This document shows, in pieces, positions 60,612 to 64,000 of a stretch of DNA of 64,000 nt. The notes beneath the pieces are model-generated. The model saw nothing but the letters and a program-made list of their open reading frames with translations. It made no database searches and had not been told where the DNA came from. Numbering within the stretch: the stretch's first letter is position 1; each line of letters opens with the position of its first letter. Location of the stretch: contig JAAYZC010000013.1 of the NCBI GenBank assembly GCA_012515075.1, forward strand, positions 25,954 to 89,953, given 5' to 3'. Made by a program: the position numbers and the translations under genes. The stretch is from Thermoplasmatales archaeon. GTDB taxonomy: Archaea; Thermoplasmatota; Thermoplasmata; Methanomassiliicoccales; Methanomethylophilaceae.

Positions 60612-61520
60612 ATGGACATACTGTTCCTGGGTACGGGTGCCAGCGTGCCTTCCCGGGACCGTTCTCCCCCCTGCATAGCCCTCAGGGAGGGTTCCGATAT
60701 GGTTCTTTTCGACTGCGGCGAGGGATCCCAGCGCCAGCTGATGATCTCCCCTGTCTCGTTCATGAAGATAAGGGCCATATTCATAAGCCATATGCACGGG
60801 GACCACATCCTGGGTCTTCCCGGCCTGCTGCAGACCATGGGGCTGATGGGGCGGAAGGATCCTCTCCTGGCATGCGGCCCTACAGGCTTCTCGGCGGCGG
60901 TCTCCTCCTTCCTGGATGCGTGCGAGGGCGGGATACCTTACGAGCTGGGCCTGACCGACATGTGCGGGGGCGACTCCGTCGACATGGGAGGTTACAGGAT
61001 CTCGGCCTTCGAGGTGGAGCACGGAGTCGAGGCGCTCGGTTTCGTGTACGAGGAGGAATCCAGGAGAGGCCTCTTCGACAAACGCAGGGCGGAGGAGCTC
61101 GGGCTCAGGCCCGGCCCGGACTTCACGATGATCCTGAACGGCGAGACGGTCAGAGGGGTCTCCCCCGCGGAAGTGATAGGCCCCTCCCGTCCTGGGCTCC
61201 GCGTGGTCTACTCCGGGGACACCGCCCCCTGCGACACCCTCCTGGAGGCGGCCGAGGGCGCGGACGTCCTTATACACGAGGCGACGTACGCATCCTGCGA
61301 TTCCGAGCTGGCGGCGATGCACGGACACTCGACCGCCGCGCAGGCGGCGGAGACCGCCCGGGCCGCGGGGGTCAAAGCCCTTATGCTGACTCACATAAGC
61401 AACCGCTACGACGACCCATCCGTTCTCGAGGAGGAGGCCAAGCAGATCTTCGGCAGCACCCGCGCCGTCCGGGACCTGGACATGTTCACAGTCTCCGCCA
61501 AGGGTGTCAGATCAGTTTGA
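60612..61520 (+). CDS. rnz: Ribonuclease Z
   Basis: FLGTGASVPSRDR, FISHMHGDHILGLPGLLQTMGL, YSGDTAPCDTLLEAAEGADVLIHEATY. Confidence 0.95.
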   Translation: MDILFLGTGASVPSRDRSPPCIALREGSDMVLFDCGEGSQRQLMISPVSFMKIRAIFISHMHGDHILGLPGLLQTMGLMGRKDPLLACGPTGFSAAVSSFLDACEGGIPYELGLTDMCGGDSVDMGGYRISAFEVEHGVEALGFVYEEESRRGLFDKRRAEELGLRPGPDFTMILNGETVRGVSPAEVIGPSRPGLRVVYSGDTAPCDTLLEAAEGADVLIHEATYASCDSELAAMHGHSTAAQAAETARAAGVKALMLTHISNRYDDPSVLEEEAKQIFGSTRAVRDLDMFTVSAKGVRSV

Positions 61521-62070
61521 GCATGTCCGAGTTCGTTATCATGCCGACTATGCGGCCCTTCTTGGCCACCAGCACGGCGTTGCAGTTGCCCATCATCGTG
61601 GTCACCGAGGAGATGGGGGTGTTCTCCGTCACCACCGGGAACGATTCGTCCATCACCTTGCTGACCTGGATCTGCCCGAGCTCGTCCATGGTCCTCCCCT
61701 TCCTCAGAAGGTCGAATATCCCTCTCTCGGAGATGCTGCCCACCGGCAAGCCGTCGCTGAGCACCGGAAGCTGGGAGAAGCCGGTGGTGCGCATCAGGTC
61801 CGATGCCACGTGGACCTTGTCCGTTCCCTGGACCGTCACCACCCCCTTGGACGCCACGTCGGCGGCCGTCAGGTTCTTCTGGTCCTCGTGCCTCATCTCC
61901 TCCAGCGTCTCGAAGAGCCTCACAATCGTGCTGTAGCTGGCCGATATCTTCTCCCTCTCGATCTTGGCTATGGTGCTCTGGCTTATCCCGGAGGCGCCGG
62001 CAAGCTCCGCCTGCGTTATATCAAGGGACTTCCGTATCTTGCGTATGTCGGACGCCGGAGGGAACTTCAT
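61507..62070 (-). CDS. XRE-family HTH regulator with two CBS domains
   Basis: IRKSLDITQAELAGASGISQSTIAKIEREKISASYSTIVRLFETL; CBS repeats VASDLMRTTGFSQLPVLSDG and SKVMDESFPVVTENTPISSV. Confidence 0.88.
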   Translation of the reverse strand: MKFPPASDIRKIRKSLDITQAELAGASGISQSTIAKIEREKISASYSTIVRLFETLEEMRHEDQKNLTAADVASKGVVTVQGTDKVHVASDLMRTTGFSQLPVLSDGLPVGSISERGIFDLLRKGRTMDELGQIQVSKVMDESFPVVTENTPISSVTTMMGNCNAVLVAKKGRIVGMITNSDMLKLI

Positions 62071-62180
62071 GGAGTCGTATGACGTTATTCTTATATGAAT
62101 ATTAATGTCAGTTCAATTTATTAAGGACCAACATATAGCGGGCCGCATCTCTTTTATCTCAATATTAAGAAGGGTTTGAA

Positions 62181-63422
62181 ATGACAGTCGAGATAGACGG
62201 TAAGAAGAAGAACATCTGCGTCGAAGGAATCCGTGACCGCCCTCTGCCCACGAAGAAGGTGGAGATCGTGGAGAGGAAAGGGATCGGTCACCCCGACAGC
62301 GTCTCCGACGCCCTCGCAGAGGAGGTCAGCAAGGCCCTGTGCAGGATGTACATGAAGGAGTTCGGACACGTACTGCATCACAACACCGACGAGACCCAGA
62401 TTGCTGCGGGTCAGGCCGCGCCCAGGTTCGGCGGCGGTTGCATAATAGACCCGTCCTACATACTGCTGGTCGGCCGTGCCACCACCCACATAGGGGAGGA
62501 GAAGGACTACATGTCGCTGCCCTGCAAACCCGTTGCGCTGAAGGCGGCACGGGATTACCTCAGGAGGACCTTCCCATTCCTGGACATCGAATCCGAGGTT
62601 GTCCTGGACGCCAGGATAGGGCAGGGGTCCGATGACCTGACGGGCGTGTACAAGGCATCCGGGGTTCACGCCAACGACACCTCCTTCGGAGTAGGCTACG
62701 CCCCGTACTCCATAACCGACAGGCTGGTGCTGGGCACCGAGGAGTACATCAACGGGAAGCTCAAGAATGAGATGAAGGGCACCGGCCAGGACGTCAAGGT
62801 CATGGCATCCAGGATAGACGAAGAGATAACCCTGACCGTGGCCTGCGCCATGGTGGACAAGGAGATCGGCGACAAGGGGGCATACGTCTCCGCAGTCGAG
62901 GAGCTCCACGCCCGGGCAGAGGAGAACGCACTGAAGATCATAGACGCCAGCGGACTGGACGTGAAGCTCAGGATGGACGTCAACACCGGCGACGACTACG
63001 ACAGGGGGGTGTACTATCTGACCTGCACGGGGATGTCGCAGGAGATGGGTGACGACGGTTCCGTCGGAAGGGGGAACAGGTGCAACGGGCTGATAACACC
63101 GTACCGTCCCATGTCCATGGAGGCGACCTCCGGGAAGAACCCCATAACCCACATCGGAAAGATATACAACGTCATGTCCAACCTCATAGCCAACGACATA
63201 GCAAAGAGTACCGGGCCCGATGCTGAGATACACGTGAGGCTGCTCTCGCAGATAGGAAAGCCCGTCTCGGAGCCTCTTAACGCCAGCGTCCAGATAATCT
63301 CGGAGGACCAGGCCCAGGTCGCCAAGTGGAGGTCCGAGGCAGAGTCCATAACGTTCGACTGGCTTGATAACATTGATAAGGTAACAGAACTTATCGTGTC
63401 TGGAAAGGTCAGGACGTTCTGA
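62181..63422 (+). CDS. mat: Archaeal S-adenosylmethionine synthetase
   Basis: ERKGIGHPDSVSDALAEEVSKALCRMY, HHNTDETQIAAGQAAPRFGGG, CNGLITPYRPMSMEATSGKNPITHIGKIYN. Confidence 0.96.
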   Translation: MTVEIDGKKKNICVEGIRDRPLPTKKVEIVERKGIGHPDSVSDALAEEVSKALCRMYMKEFGHVLHHNTDETQIAAGQAAPRFGGGCIIDPSYILLVGRATTHIGEEKDYMSLPCKPVALKAARDYLRRTFPFLDIESEVVLDARIGQGSDDLTGVYKASGVHANDTSFGVGYAPYSITDRLVLGTEEYINGKLKNEMKGTGQDVKVMASRIDEEITLTVACAMVDKEIGDKGAYVSAVEELHARAEENALKIIDASGLDVKLRMDVNTGDDYDRGVYYLTCTGMSQEMGDDGSVGRGNRCNGLITPYRPMSMEATSGKNPITHIGKIYNVMSNLIANDIAKSTGPDAEIHVRLLSQIGKPVSEPLNASVQIISEDQAQVAKWRSEAESITFDWLDNIDKVTELIVSGKVRTF

Positions 63423-63425
63423 GGC

Positions 63426-64000
63426 ATGAAGATAATAGATGTACCCCAATACGGACCTATGTTCAGGTTCACGGATTCGGACGTTTACTGGTCGCTCCAC
63501 CTCCTGTCCGACGGCAGGAGGATGGGCCGCAAGAAGCTCGCCGAGTCCGTAGGAGTCGGAGAGGGCAGCATGCGCAGGATACTGGAGTTCCTGCGCGACC
63601 ACGATTACATCCTCATCAAGCAGACCGGGATAACCATAACAGCCCGCGGCAAGGCCTTCCTGGAGAAGATCCCCATAAGGCCGGTCGACGTGAACATAGG
63701 GGGCTCCGCGGTGGGCACCTATCAGCAGGGGGTCCTGGTCTCCGGCGCGGCGGGGAAGATCGTCAACGGCATGGAGCAGCGCGACGCCGGCATCAAGGCC
63801 GGCGCCGAGGGCTGCACCACCCTCGTCATACGCGAGGGGCGCCTGATGATACCCCCCGACTGGGACCTTGACAAGGAATCCCCGGATCTGGCTTACTCCA
63901 TACGCAAGGAGACCGGGATAACCAATGAGGACATCCTCATCGTGGGAAGCTCCATGGATTTCTCCGCGGCCATAAAGGCCGCCCTGACGGCCGCCCTGGA
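63426..64000 (+). CDS. DUF4443-type winged-helix protein, 3' truncated by window edge
   Basis: GRKKLAESVGVGEGSMRRILEFLRDHDYILIKQTGITITARGKAF; homologous to N-terminal part of 18105..19067. Confidence 0.75.
   Translation, partial: MKIIDVPQYGPMFRFTDSDVYWSLHLLSDGRRMGRKKLAESVGVGEGSMRRILEFLRDHDYILIKQTGITITARGKAFLEKIPIRPVDVNIGGSAVGTYQQGVLVSGAAGKIVNGMEQRDAGIKAGAEGCTTLVIREGRLMIPPDWDLDKESPDLAYSIRKETGITNEDILIVGSSMDFSAAIKAALTAAL

Noticed and set aside
1-64000. CRISPR arrays, integrases, transposases or prophage genes
   Set aside because: No regularly spaced repeats and no mobile-element proteins recognised

Overview
The window is a 64 kb chromosomal segment of a methanogenic archaeon. Gene content (mcrBDGA, component A2/mcrC/methanogenesis-marker cluster, methylamine methyltransferases, a pylT-pylSBCD operon with a PylS lacking the N-terminal domain, no H4MPT C1 pathway seen) fits Methanomassiliicoccales, probably near Methanomethylophilaceae. 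Main blocks: (1) housekeeping genes (rtcB, pdxST, argF, DHH nuclease); (2) an MtaA/MtbA-type methyltransferase, a DUF169 protein and an orphan corrinoid protein; (3) mcrBDGA plus a DUF2098 protein; (4) component A2 - mcrC - mmp3 - mmp6 - mmp5 - mmp15 - mmp17 - mmp7; (5) a methylamine/pyrrolysine island (about 28.9-42.2 kb) with a Rh-like ammonium transporter, two amber-containing mtbB genes, mtbC, a divergent second PylC-like protein, tRNA-Pyl, pylSBCD and ramA; (6) RNase P RNA and housekeeping genes (dys, hppA, rpoE', spt4, rps24e, rps27ae, aconitase-X-type phosphomevalonate dehydratase, ileS, fen1, rpe, rnz, metK). The most interesting signals are the PylC paralog with a degenerate ATP-grasp core placed between the two mtbB genes, structured leaders upstream of pylT, mcrB and mtbB2, and the absence of TAG as a terminator in the genes I checked. 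All calls come from reading the sequence and from recalled family knowledge. No database search was run.
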